Assembly: GCF_003073045.1 (NCBI RefSeq)
Contig: NC_037590.1
Span: forward strand, 10,373,042-10,437,041
Direction: 5' to 3'
Origin: Pomacea canaliculata
Lineage: Eukaryota > Mollusca > Gastropoda > Architaenioglossa > Ampullariidae
DNA length: 64,000 nucleotides
Below the pieces are notes generated by a model. The model was not told where the DNA came from. It saw only the letters and a program-made list of their open reading frames with translations, and did not search any database. The translations under genes and the position numbers were made by a program. This document shows, one piece after another, positions 36,706-49,000 of the stretch (position 1 is the first letter of the stretch; every line of letters starts with the position of its first letter).

Positions 36706-39700
36706 ATGGCGTCCATGCAAGAAAAGTACGATACTGCTCTGATTGGAATTTTACAGAATGAAGGACAGATCGCAAAGTTTTTAGATGTCATGTTGGGTTT
36801 TCTGTACAGAAGGTATTTACATTTTTGTGTTTAAAGCAGTTTTTACCTTGTGCATTCTAGAATTTAAAAAATATATTTGGTTGACGATGACATATCACAT
36901 CGTACACTGAGAAAACAGTTACTGCACGGGTCAGGGACTGGTAGAGTGTACAGGTAGTTGTAAAGTTTAAGTTTTTCTGTATTAAACTATAATAATAATA
37001 TATTTAAAGCAACTTTTCGCTCAAAGTTACAGCGCAATTTCGATAGAGTGAAGACCATTAAAGAGCAGCAAGGTACAAAGTGAAAATCTGGTACAGTCTA
37101 TGAATCTAAAGACTACATTTTGATATTTTTATTCATATTTCTCATTTCAAGAATTGTTTTTGTGTACAACAGGACAGATTTTTATCGGATTATGAAGACG
37201 GAACACGACAAGCTTGGCTTTCCACCAGGTGTAGCCATGAAACTTTTACTCAATGTATGTCAACTTACTGTCTTTGAATTTGTACAAAAATTGGTTTTTG
37301 CATGTTTTGCCAGAAAGTTGATGAGCTAGAGCTCTTAGCTAAGTGGCCTAAGAGCAGGGAATTGATGTGATTCTGTATGTCTCGAACATGGTGTCATGAT
37401 GTATGCCTTTTTTTTTCTGGGAAGCTGCTGTGTATGCACGGAGTCTTCCTACCCCATGCCCAAGCAGGCCTTGAACTGGTGACCACAAACAAGCACACTT
37501 ACCCACTGGGCTTTAAAGTCTCCCCTTCGACAGACTTTATGCATTCAGATTTTAGAAAAATTTAAGACATCAGGCTTATTTCTTACAACTATATATGGCC
37601 TCATATGTTCTAGCAATGTTGACACATTTTAAAAATAATTCATGCAGTTGAATTGTTAAAAATAATAATGCTTCTTTTCACTAGATCTTCAAAAAATATG
37701 AAAGTCTTGCAGCACAAGATGAAATTAAACGACAAAAATTGCTTCAAGAAAGAGTTTCACACACAGAGGAAACAGGTTAGTTCGCTAAGTGTCATAGTAA
37801 TGTGAAATTCATCCTTTCATTTGCCTTCTTATTGAAATCTGAAAGGTTATGGATGTTAATTTACAAATTTCCAGTAGGTAAACATATAATTTGGATATTT
37901 ATATTCATACTAAAAGTAGATAATCATTTTTGATCTGGTATTGTATTTATCAGAGACAGTCAGGAAAGAAGCATCGTCAAAGACAAGCAGCCTGTCATCA
38001 GAAACATCGACAGCTCATTCACCTCATCCAAAATTTGAACAGGCTGCCTCTCCAAGCCATGAGTTAACATCAGTTTCAACAAAACCTTTTGCCCCTGCAG
38101 AAACAGAAGAAGAAAAAAGACCATCAGATTCTCAGAGAGTTGTTGACAAAGCCATTACAGATGAAAACATTTCCTTAAAAATGGAGGCTGATAAAAGCAG
38201 TCCAACAAGCTCTGAGGAGGATCAAGAAAGGTGTTTATGTGCTGAGCTCCTGCATAATTATTATAGGCTAAGCGAGAACAACTGTTAATAAATGTTATTT
38301 TCAACCAGTTTTCATTAGGTTGAATTGTTTTTATGTATTGGAAGTGCTGTATCTCAAGTTAGTTATGTGTTTGTATTTTTAGGCAACAGAAGACATTTCA
38401 AGCTAACCCTGAAAGTTACAATGGTGCTGTTCGTGAAAACTACTCATGGTCACAGTCAATCACAGATGTTGATATCCGAGTGAAGGTATTGTTAATGTGT
38501 GTAAAATGGATGTTTTTGGAGTTTATCAACATCATAAATTAACAAAAATTTCTTTATAAAATGTTATTATTGTTAACCACATATTCAGTGGGTTTTTCAA
38601 AATGATCTGCAAAGTACTGCTGCCGTTTTACAGTTTTGATGGTCATCACTGCAGTTGTCAACAGGAGTTTAAGTGATATTTTTATTTTTCTGTAAAATCT
38701 TATTAAATAAACGAAGGGCACTTGATCTGCAGCATTCCATGTTTGTTTCATCATGAACGTATATCTCTGAACGGCTGTCAGTCTGTTGAGACGAACTCGT
38801 AGTCTTTTGCAAAGTGGTAGGCTGTCGGGTCTTGGCAAACCATTGAACAGTTTGATATCCAAAAATGAGGCAAAACTCCAGTATTGGAGTAAATTTTTGA
38901 CCTAATTTTTTAAATGAAAAACACTACAGACCATAAAGTTCGAGCTTTTGTACCTCATCAGTATGAGAGCTTGCATCAGCTGCACTTCTATTCCTGATAG
39001 AAGCAACTTTGGAGAATTGACCTCTGTTTAGATCTTTCAGAAAACTTGTCTGTAAGCAGATATATACAGCTGTTATCTGTAATTAAAAAGAAAAATCTTA
39101 TGAAATGAATGTACTAAATGTGTCCATTTCATATGGAATATTGTGGCTAATCAAAGTGGTTGACTGCTCTGTCTTTTTTTGAAAGATATTGTTGGATGAT
39201 TTGTGTAATATAAAAAAAAATGCTTGTGACATTTTTTGCTTCAGGTGCCAGGTTATTGATACACGGTTTAAACCAATTTTTTTCTTCATAACCCTTCTCA
39301 TCTCTTCCAACAAAAAATCAATGAATGCATTTCATTGTACATAATTTCTGTTGATATTTAACTGGCTCCTTTATCTTCAGATTGAAGAAAACTTTTTCAA
39401 AAAGATTAAAAGGGTTTTTATTAATAGGTTCCAAGCACAATCTCCAAAGGAAAAGATGTTAAAGTGGAAATAGGCAAGAAGAGATTGTTTGTAGGCTATC
39501 GTGGAGATGCCGGAGAGTGGGTGGAAGCAGTCAAGGGTGATCTTATTTGGGAAGTCAAGGCAGAAGATTCCATGTGGACTCTCAGCCCAGGACAGCACGT
39601 TCATGTAAGTGTCACAACTGTGGAGAAATGTCCAGACCTTCTAACAAGTTTCTGCTGATCAGTCCTGTTGTATCTAGGACAGTTAAATCCTTGAGCAGTT

Positions 39701-40667
39701 GCTCTTTCTTGCAAAATTAGTTCCTGTTTCTGCTTTTGTCTTTAGTTACATTGGTGGCAGACTTACAGCTTAACTTCTAGATATGTGATTCAGCTACAAT
39801 ATCGGTTGCATGCATAAAAATGTCTGTGCCTTTTTAGTATAAACATATAATCTTCACCTTTTGTCAGCTGGTTATCACATTGTTTGTTGGAGTTGTATTT
39901 GTATTTAACACACCCTTGTATTTGTATTACCTTGAGCGTGTTTACCACATATCCAACTGTGAATTCCCTAAAGAAGGCTCTTTTTGTCATTGACATGGCT
40001 AATATCTTTGATACACCAGCAGACTGCCAAAGCTGCATGATATAACATTATATTTGGCAAGCTTGTATGTTTAGAATGCAGAGAAAGTGATAATAGAATT
40101 TATATTTTCAACAGATTAACTTAGATAAAAAGGAGGAGCGATGGTGGGAAGCAGTGTTTGTTGATGAGCCCAAGATCAACACTCGCAAAATTGACTGCAG
40201 CCGTCCAATTACGGATTTGGATGCTGAAGCACAAGCCAAAATTGAAGAAATGATGTACAATGAACATCGGAAACAACTTGGATTGCCCCAGTCTCATGAG
40301 CAGGTGAATGGCAGAATATTCTCTTGATATATGCTTCTGTTCTACTTCGTGAGAATTTAAGCTTATTTTGGCTGTTGCCTATTTTTGTAATCTCAGAGTA
40401 TTGGGCACAAAATTCTCTTTTTTTAAAGAAGGAACATTTCTCAGTAGCTGCCTTTTATAATTGTTTATGACCTCGTTTTCTGAAGAGAACATTATGAATA
40501 TCGGTCCGTAAGTGAAAGGATTGAATGTGAAAGATTATGTGTTCTTCCAGAAAACGTTGGACATGCTTCGCCAGGCATGGAATGCCGAGGGATCTCCCTT
40601 TCGTGGTCAGCCATTTGATCCTTCAGCCATCAGCGTTGATCCAAGTGGTGTTGTCAAAATTAAATAA
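36706..40667 (+). CDS. NUDCD3: NUDCD3, NudC domain-containing protein 3 (Hsp90 co-chaperone type)
   Basis: Exons: 36706-36812, 37173-37254, 37685-37775, 37954-38230, 38383-38485, 39428-39604, 40115-40303, 40551-40667. They total 1143 nt, 380 aa (human 361). I chose ATG 36706 for its CAACATGG context. An in-frame ATG lies just upstream at 36697. The N-terminal NudC-family domain (YDTALIGILQNEGQIAKFLD, then GFLYRRTDFYRIM and GFPPGVAMKLLL) is followed by a Ser/Glu-rich linker in exon 4. The CS domain follows (SYNGAVRENYSWSQSITDVD, EDSMWTLSPG, WWEAV). The conserved C-terminus is AEGSPFRGQPFDPSAIS. In animals the protein stabilises dynein intermediate chain and kelch-type clients, in the cytoplasm. 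It is head-to-head with PGAP1. Confidence 0.93.
37395..37520 (-). mobile_element. tRNA-type SINE fragment in NUDCD3 intron 2
   Basis: Read on the minus strand, GCCCAGTGGGTAAGTGTGCT looks like an A box and GGTCACCAGTTCAAGGCC contains a B box at tRNA-like spacing. No clear target duplication. Confidence 0.5.
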
Positions 40668-42004
40668 ACTCGTCATATCTGTGATTTTTTTTGACAGCTC
40701 TCATCTGTATAGGCAGATTTTACTTGGGATTGTACTGCCTAAAAATGGAGGGATTTCCATATCGGCAAACTTTAAAGTGAATGTGGCCATGCCATTCAGA
40801 ACATGCAGGTGGTTGTTTTATGACAGTTTTCTTCCTTTCTGGTTTGGTAATAATTTAGAGGGTGGGAGGAGAGGTGAACTGATCATTCTGAGGCTGAGAG
40901 AGACAGTTTCCTTTTGTCAACCGACACAGTACAGGGAAATAGTTAAAATATTGAACATAAACCATTAGTCCCTTTATACAGGCCATTTGGGATGGTAGGA
41001 GGAGCATAATGCTAGATAATACAATGATGGAAAGGCTTTGACACACAGGCTGTTGCTGAGCAGTGGAATGCAGGTCTGACAATTTGAGATCTGTCCACTT
41101 CTGTCAACAATTTTTGCCTGCCAGTTCTTCCACCATCCTTGTCATTGGCTTCCCTAGTGTGTGCCCCGAAGGATGGTCTTACTGTGCTGTGTCAATTGGC
41201 AAAACCAGGCAAGTTTGCACCACTTGAACCATGTTATAGGAGTATTCCAACTTTTTAAACTGCATAGTTTACATATACAAAGTTCTCTAAGCAAAAGGCT
41301 ATGTTGGCACAATTTTACATGCATTTTTCTAGGCAGCCATAGTCGTGGTTCTTTAGCCATTGTAAGCCTAACCCACTATTTGCTTTGGCTTCATTAGCTC
41401 CTTCAGATATTAAAGTACCATGTTTCACACCTGTGCAATTTTGGATGTTTATTGTTTGTGTCACCAGTGTATAGCACTTCACATCAAGGCCAGCCTAAAG
41501 AGTAATGGGCTTTTCATAAGAGTAAAATGTAATGAACATCTTACAATATTCTGTAAATTTCCCCAAAATTTTCCTAATGAATAACGTTCAATCTTTTTCT
41601 TGTGATGTCAGGTCACATCTGAATTAGAAAGAGTAAAATCTTAAAGGAGAAGAGATAATCTGTTGTGAACTTCAAAACAGAATAAATGTAACAATAACAA
41701 TATATATATATATGATATTGTCATCTGGTTTAGTAAAAAGGAATTCTGTAAAAATGTAAATATTTTACGATATTTTTTTGTTGTCATTATTAAAGTGTTG
41801 CTCTTGTCTTTAGTTCTCTTGATTTAAAACACTTGAATGTCAGACATGTTTTGCATCCCAAGTTGATCCAACATTAAAATCACATTCCACTCATGGATAT
41901 TCCTTTCCACACATATATGCACCATTGCAAATGATAAGTGACATTTTTATGTAAAATATCTTTAAATGACATTAAGTTACTGCATTACAAAAAATTCCAC
42001 ATCC

Positions 42005-42168
42005 ACACATTTAATCAGGATTGCAACTTGTTCCCATCTTTGAATTTGCATTTTCTAAAGCAAATTACAATTTACTTCATACATAGCACACATTTAACTG
42101 GGATTCTAATTTGATCCCATCTTTGTACATTCACTTTTTAAAAAAATTACAATTTACTCCATTATACA
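42005..42168. repeat. 82-bp tandem duplication
   Basis: CACACATTTAA occurs at 42005 and again at 42087. Both copies continue through TTTGATCCCATCTTTG-like and AATTACAATTTACTCCAT-like blocks with scattered differences. Confidence 0.65.
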
Positions 42169-42744
42169 TGACAGTCATCCATAGATAATGCTAGACATCA
42201 TGAAAACATTTAAAGCAGTCACTTAACACACCTGCCCTATTTAATAAACGTGAATTTACTCTGTTTTTCAATTACATTCATCTGTAGTGAGATGGTGATT
42301 AGTGTAAAATTCATAACAATCCAATTACTGGCATTATAAATCCAAGATTCACAAGCAAACTGGTTGTGATGTTTTGGATCAAGGACAATGCTCTCAGCTG
42401 TTATTTTTATTGGGAAAGAAATACACACCCATCATTCCACTCCTAGCTTAGATTTCATATGTTTGATGAACAAATCTGCAAGCAGTGAACTACAACTGCA
42501 TAGTATAATAGTGACATTGAAATATATAAAGGCCCAATGTAACAAAATGTGATTACATAGGCTCTATTTTGTGAAGCTGATGAACCAAGCTAAAAAAACA
42601 AAACAAAACAAGAAAACAGAAGTACCTTTACCTATTAGAGTGCACATGTGATTATGATAAATTTGTAAACACAAATAAAAAGCAACTTTAAAACATGATC
42701 AGAATGAAAATGTAATGCTGGATCTTTGTAACACTGAGCTTTAA

Positions 42745-42975
42745 TTAATGATAACAATAATGGGAACTTATAATGTGCAGCAAACTTCCCTGGGTAACCT
42801 TCTGGTCCCAAGACCAGATGAAGGAGGAAGGTTGGGGGTGGGGCCAGCAACCCCACCCTGTAAAACATCGCCTTCTACAGAAACCGCAAATACAACACAT
42901 GCACTGCATGGTATAGTTGCGGCCCTATGCTCCACTGGGGAGATTGGGAACAAGAAGGTAGCGTGCAGCATCACA
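42745..42975 (+). repeat. Possible 5' piece of an RTE-like LINE
   Basis: The order AACCTTCTGGTCCCAAGACC, GAAGGAGGAAGGTTGGGGGT, CACCCTGTAAAAC, then GGTATAG and GCGGCCCTATGCTCCAC resembles the leader I remember upstream of some LINE ORFs in marine invertebrates. No RT or endonuclease frame follows it here. Confidence 0.3.
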
Positions 42976-43139
42976 ATTAAGATAGATCACACTCCACTCT
43001 CTGAGCAGACCATTAATGATAAATGAAAGATAACAGCCAGTGGACAGTGAGGTACATATAGGCACAGTGAGCAACGTAAAGATGAGGTACAAGTAGAATA
43101 TAAAGCAATGGATGATGGGATATAAACAGTTTAAGATGG

Positions 43140-43430
43140 AGTCATCACATGAAGGTTAGCATGACACTGTTGCCAGGGAGTTAAGAATAGTAATTCAGGG
43201 ATAGAGCTTTGTTAAAGGTTTGTTTTTAGAGAGCGTCTGAATGTAGCCTTGGAGCCCAAGTGGCGAATGTGATGGGGAAGATAGTTCCTCTGCTTAGCAG
43301 CACAGAGGAGAACTATAAGTGGCTGTCTTTGTGGGAGGGATAAAATGCAAGAGTCTGATGAGAAGCAAAGGTTTCGGGCAGGAATGCGGACAGACAAGAT
43401 TTTAGTAAAGTAGTTCGCGGAGTAGCTTAA
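43140..43430 (-). repeat. Dispersed repeat resembling a LINE 3' end
   Basis: GTTTTTAGAGAGCGTCTGAA, then GTGGCGAATGTGATGGGGAA with GATAGTTCC, parallels the layout at about 9630-9880 (the 3' region of the LINE in GUF1 intron 11) and at about 660-835. Confidence 0.35.
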
Positions 43431-45134
43431 CAACTTGCTTAGCAGAGCATTAGAATATATCTTTTAGAATGATTATAAAAACTAAAATCAATTTGGTGGA
43501 GATTCACAAAAACTGTCACTGTGATCACGAGTTACCACAGATTTACCTGATTTACAAATTTAAGTGTTTCCAGCTTGCACATCAGGCACACCAGCAGTGG
43601 CTTGAACACACTATCTTAATGATTTGTGCTTATGTGTACATTTTTTACCACTACTAAAATAAAAGGCCTTAATGGATGTTTCAGTTAAAATGGTATCAGT
43701 GGAAAAGTTTATTAATCATCAATTTGATGTACTGAAAAGTGTATATTGGACTTGGGCAACTTTAACATTTTTCTCATCTGAATACAGTATTCTTGGTTTA
43801 CAATCTTGAATAAATTATAAATGCTATGCTTGTAAGGAAAGCTATGTGTGAAAGTATACAAAATGATTCTTGCAGTGCCATAAATGAAGGTAATTGCCAA
43901 TTTAAATACAATAATTGTTATTTAAATATAATGATACCATGCTACAGCAATAAAGGCATTCTACATTTTATCACATTGCATGAAAGCATTATGTTAGCAG
44001 AAGGCAGTTATTCATGTCTGCTTGTTTTGCACACATCCCAAAAGACAAACATCAAGCCTGAGAAAGCAGACCTAAAAATAAGGCATATACCTTTGTCACA
44101 AGAATTATGCCTTGTCGCATCTAGCATCCTGAAAAGTCAGGAATCAAATTAATAAAATGATCAAAGGTAAAACACAACAGTATTCATTTAATCTACACAG
44201 TTATCATGAAGAACATGAGATGAAATAAAAGTGCACTGCTTTGATTGGAACTGGTCATGACCAAAAAAAAAAGTAATTTTGCTGAAAACCAGAGAAATTT
44301 GTTCACCCTTTTGTTAATACCATCAACCTACATTCTTAGTGAGTCTAAAATGGATGACTAAAAGGTAACCTTGATAGTGATAGTGGATCTCTAAATAGAC
44401 TGCAAAGATATCAAAATGGAAATAAACCACAAACTAGCACAGTGCCCAAAGCAGAAGTAACCACCTCATCGCTGGTTGGAATGTTTTTATCTTCCATCTA
44501 GACATTACAGATGTGTTGGCACATCAATATTTTAAATCCTCATTCTACTAAGATTAACACGACACTTGTATCAGAGTGGTGTAGCTACAATAATATCAAG
44601 CCTTTTTGCGTATAATGAAATTCTCAGCATGAGCTTTCATAGTGGGAGAAGGTAAGAGAATCCCCTACCTTGGTACAAGCCATAGTCAAAGGTATTATTG
44701 TGCTCATCAATTTTTTGCATCCACCCTAAACACTTCTATGTAATAAGAGCCACAAAAGAACTATGCATGAAATTCATTTACACAGTTTTCACTTGGGCAG
44801 GAAATCTAATTACATTCTGTACAAAGTACGCAAAATGATATGACTGAGTATTAGTACAGAAAGATTCCTACTGTTTAAAATGATTCTCAAGAGGTAATGG
44901 TGGTGATATACAATGGACTGGCACAAGGGCAAATACTTGCAAGCACAACCTCGCTATTATGGTCTCGTATCATGACTTGTTTGATCAATCTACCCACAGG
45001 TGGGATGGGTGGATGTCAGAAAAAAAGTAGTTGCCACATTTATGTTTTATGTTGCAATGACTTGATATCTTTGAAAATAAAAATAGTGAATATAATAATA
45101 GCGAAAATAGTTTTTTTTCCATTGGTTGAGGGGT

Positions 45135-45330
45135 AGAGAAGGGTGGGAAATTGGTGTTTCATGCTAAGCCAGCAACTAAGGCTATATCATGGCAAGGCAG
45201 TCAGCCCTGTAAACAGATGCCCCATGCAGAGAAAGAACAGTGTGCCCGAGATGAGAGCTGAACTCAGGACAGCCAACCCTCACTGTACTGGCGACAGGCA
45301 CTAACTATTGTGCCACCAGTCCGCCCTTAG
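45135..45330 (-). mobile_element. SINE, same family as 24238-24416
   Basis: The reverse complement runs parallel to the 24238-24416 SINE over its whole length: GTGGCACAATAGTTAGTGCC (A box), GGTTGGCTGTCCTGAGTTCA (B box), GTTCTTTCTCTGCATGGGGC, TGACTGCCTTGCCATGATAT and the shared tail. Divergence is moderate, so it is an older copy. Confidence 0.75.
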
Positions 45331-45565
45331 GGGCAGGGAGGAATGAGAAAAATGTGCAACTACATCTGAAGCATCTCAATATGCACTGTCTGCATATCTA
45401 ACAGGGCAAACAAAATACATCCCCAAACTTTAAGCAAGACAAACATTTCTGATCTACACAAACTATATTTCATAAGTTGTGTGAAACCTTAAACATGTAG
45501 CCCCAACACATTTCTTTCAGAAATCTGTTAGTACCCTCTTGGTATATCTTGAAATTTGAGAAACT

Positions 45566-45571
45566 TTTATT
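45566..45571 (-). terminator. SNX29: Possible poly-A signal of SNX29
   Basis: AATAAA on the minus strand, about 530 nt past the SNX29 stop. Confidence 0.35.
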
Positions 45572-46097
45572 TCATTGTCACCATGATATCTTAAAAAAAA
45601 GTAAAAACTGCACATTTCAAATACAAAATAGCATATAAAAATAACCACTGTGATACCTTACAAACAGCAAGTGTAGTACAATGTGACTTGTTGCCATGTT
45701 GTGTACCACTTTGACTATTGGCTGTCAGTACATCACACATCTACATCTGACCACAGCAGGAAAACTTTGATGAAACAGTCCACACACTGTGCAACACATG
45801 AAGCTATCTTCTGTCTCTGGCCAGAAAAAGCCAATATAAAAGGCATGATGCTCCACGGGAAGGTAGAGAAATCACAGTCCGACTTGTTTATAAAGACTAA
45901 ACAGTTGTGATTGTTTTCTCCTTGTGTGAGCACTAGATTCACAACTTTGCAACATTAATGGCTGAGTTTCCACTGTTTCTGAACAAAGTCTTATGAATAG
46001 CAAGGGGCTGTTCAGAAGCACTATTCTGTAAGCACATTTGACAGCATATTAGGGAAAAAATCACAAATGACCTCTGCAAAACATCAGCATGCAGGTA

Positions 46098-49000
46098 TCA
46101 CAAGTTTTGATGCTGTGGCCTTGGTGATGCTGACTGTGGTGTAGCATGCGGTGCTAAAGCTGCATCAGCTGCAGATGGCTGTCTTGCTGAAGGCAATGGC
46201 AGCTGTAGGGGTGGTGACTGCTTTTTACTTTTTCCCTTCCTTCCTCCTGGTTCTGGTTGATCGCTTTATTTGCATAGAATAATAGAATTCATTCTCTTAA
46301 GAGATGAAACTTTAAAAAAAAAAAACAACTTACTGGCACAACATACTGTTGATGTTGTCTACAACTTTATGAGAAGATGAAGTTTCTGGTATAAAAATGC
46401 AAATGTGCTCGGGTAGCATGAATTATATTTATGTGCAGAATGTTTTGGATAAGCCATGCAGCATATCTGTAAGCTTAATGGAGACTTTTATGCCTTAAAG
46501 GCTAGAGGTAGGCTTTTAACTGTTTGCTAATACTGCCATAGTGTTAAAAAAATAAAATCTTAAGTTTCATTCTTTGCAAAATTGAAGTTGTTTTAACCAA
46601 CTGCTTAATCTTTGTAATGAGCGGTTCTTGTGCACCACCTGTAATACATGCACTGCTATGCCTTAGACCCTCTGTTAAGCAACCACCTAGCTGTAGTTAG
46701 GGGGCCTTGTGTCATCTTAGATCTTTCTGACCAGACAAGGGTTTTAAAGAAAATAAGGAAAAGCAAACCCGAAGCAACTTCCAGATACAAGATGTGATGC
46801 AAGAAAACGGAGAAAAGGGATTCGCTAATGCATAGGATCTACACTATATTTTATATAGATATGAACAGGGTTATTTGCTTTTGGAAAAATTTTGTACATA
46901 ATTTGTTCTGGAAATTAGTACAGGATTATGTCTATATGCTTTCTGTAATAAGTGTCATTAAAAAAAAATGAAAGTTGGTAGAGACTGATGTACTAAAAGA
47001 GTTTTGCATTTTTAATCTATAGAACTTTACTTGATTACATTAGTAACATTGCAGTCTAGCTTACCCTACTTGCGACATTTTTTCCATTAGTATTTAATTT
47101 TTTTTAAAACTATGAAATAGTCCAATCTGAGTTTGTCTCTTGTTAAAGAGCTGTCAACCTGACCTCAAAAGAAAGCATATAAAGCAATTAACATACTTCT
47201 TTTTTGTAAGCAGTTCTTTTTTCATCTTTGTGAATTACATTACTTAAATTTGGAATTTTTGTAGCTGAAGATATTTTTCAGCATTACAATTTTTGGCTAA
47301 AGAAAACAATGTCCAAACTGTTAGTTTGAAATCATTGCATGAAAGCATGTAGTGTTCATGATCTAGCAAAAAAAACAAACAAACAAAAAAACCCTCGAAA
47401 ACCCAAATAAGTGTAAATAAAAATGGGTTAGCTTATATTTAAACTGCACTACTAAAAGCTTTGTAATATAGAAACAAATCAATAAATCAAAATCTTTTAT
47501 GTTTATATATGTTCACCGTTTCCCAAGGTACTCTAGTTCTTTTTCAGTCAGTAGATGACTGTCAGAAATAATATTAGTGCAAGTAGCTTTGAAATTCTGA
47601 TCTTGTCAAATCTGGATTGTTATTGCAACATTCACACTCACCCAAAAAAAGGCAAGAGAGAAACTAATTTAGTTTTGCACACATCTGAATCAAGTTCTGA
47701 TGTTTTCTCCAGCAGGAGGTTGATGACATTCCGCAGGTACTTCTGAAACCCCAGTCGCCGTGCTTCTACCACTCTAGAATCCTTTAAAAAAAAAATGGAC
47801 ATAATTACATTTCTGCTCACTTCTTTATCTGGAACATATACTTATATATATATATAGGTTTTAAAATTGTACAGTGTAGTTACAGTTTAAAATGCCATTT
47901 TGCTTTTTACTAACTGAGAACTTTGCACTTGTGTTTATGACTATGACTATAAATATATATCTGTAAATATTTAGTAAGTTTACCTTATTTCCAACAGACT
48001 TCTTTGGTGGGAAGTCAAACTTGTTTATGATTGGATAGACCTTTTTCAGACGAGTATGCAGATCAAGAAATTGGCTATAGCGACGAAAAATGTTCCATTC
48101 TTCATCCCGTATTCGTACATAAACCTGATACACGTGATACTGATCCGAAGAAGTCCCATGCAAAAAAGCTGATGGAATCCAGATGTTTATCAGTACTCTT
48201 CCTTGGATTCCCAGACTGGGGGAGGGGAAAGGTCATAGCTCAGTTTCATGCAAACATTCAAAAAGAAATAATAAACCAGTTGTTCCCATAAAAATTTTAA
48301 GCAATACTTCTAGTCATCCATGGACATTAATCTGTTGTCAAAAATCACTGAAGTTTGAGAGAGTATATCTGCCTCTTACATGTTTCAAAATATTTTAAGC
48401 ATAATTCTTAATTACTTTCACTTGGGCTTCCATAGACCTGATGAAAAGACAAGATCTTTATCCTCAAGGTCTATGCCTGTTTTAGTATGGAGAATCCAGC
48501 TTTTACTTCAGGTCTATAACTGTGACCTCAGGCAGTACCCCGGAAATCTCCATTAAGCTAAGGGTTTTCTGATTATTTAAAGAGATGAATAAGCAGATGA
48601 AAAGCAATACTGACTGACAAGCATCTAAAATGAAACTCTTCTAATTATTCCCATCTTTATCTGCCTTTATTATTCCCTATTGAGTTCAACGGAAAGAAGT
48701 CATACATGTCTATGTTGGATGCAGCAGAGTCCTCCAGCTGTCGATCCTTGTAAGGTAGCTGAAAAAACACTGCATGCATTTACTGCTTCATTGTTCAATA
48801 ATAATAATAAATTAATCTGTTGTTGAAAGTGGTTAGTTTAAAAATGCAACATTCCTACTCTCCCTTCAACCTAATGTCTTCTTCTGTCAGCTGGAATATT
48901 CTTAAAAGATCCAGACCAGTGTTACTTAACTTCACAGCCACCAGGTGAAAAAAAATCCCACCAATATAAACCAGATTCAGTCCAAATTTGTAATCAATAT

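Larger units (their letters stand above)
40668..46097. other. NUDCD3/SNX29 convergent intergenic region
   Basis: 5.4 kb between the two stop codons. It begins with the NUDCD3 3' UTR (poly-A signals overlapping the stop at 40663 and at 41681-41686). It then holds an AT microsatellite (about 41700-41713), an 82-bp tandem duplication, two LINE-like pieces (42745-42975 and 43140-43430) and a SINE (45135-45330). It ends with the SNX29 3' UTR (minus-strand AATAAA at 45566-45571). The open frames here are under 110 codons and I do not recognise any. Confidence 0.6.

Noticed and set aside
40537..40968. 143-codon plus-strand ORF
   Set aside because: It overlaps the last NUDCD3 exon in another frame and its UTR. 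The NUDCD3 frame is the real one.
42748..43026. 92-codon plus-strand ORF with an RPDEGGRLGVGPATPPCK stretch
   Set aside because: It comes from the leader-like LINE repeat in this stretch and is not a cellular gene.
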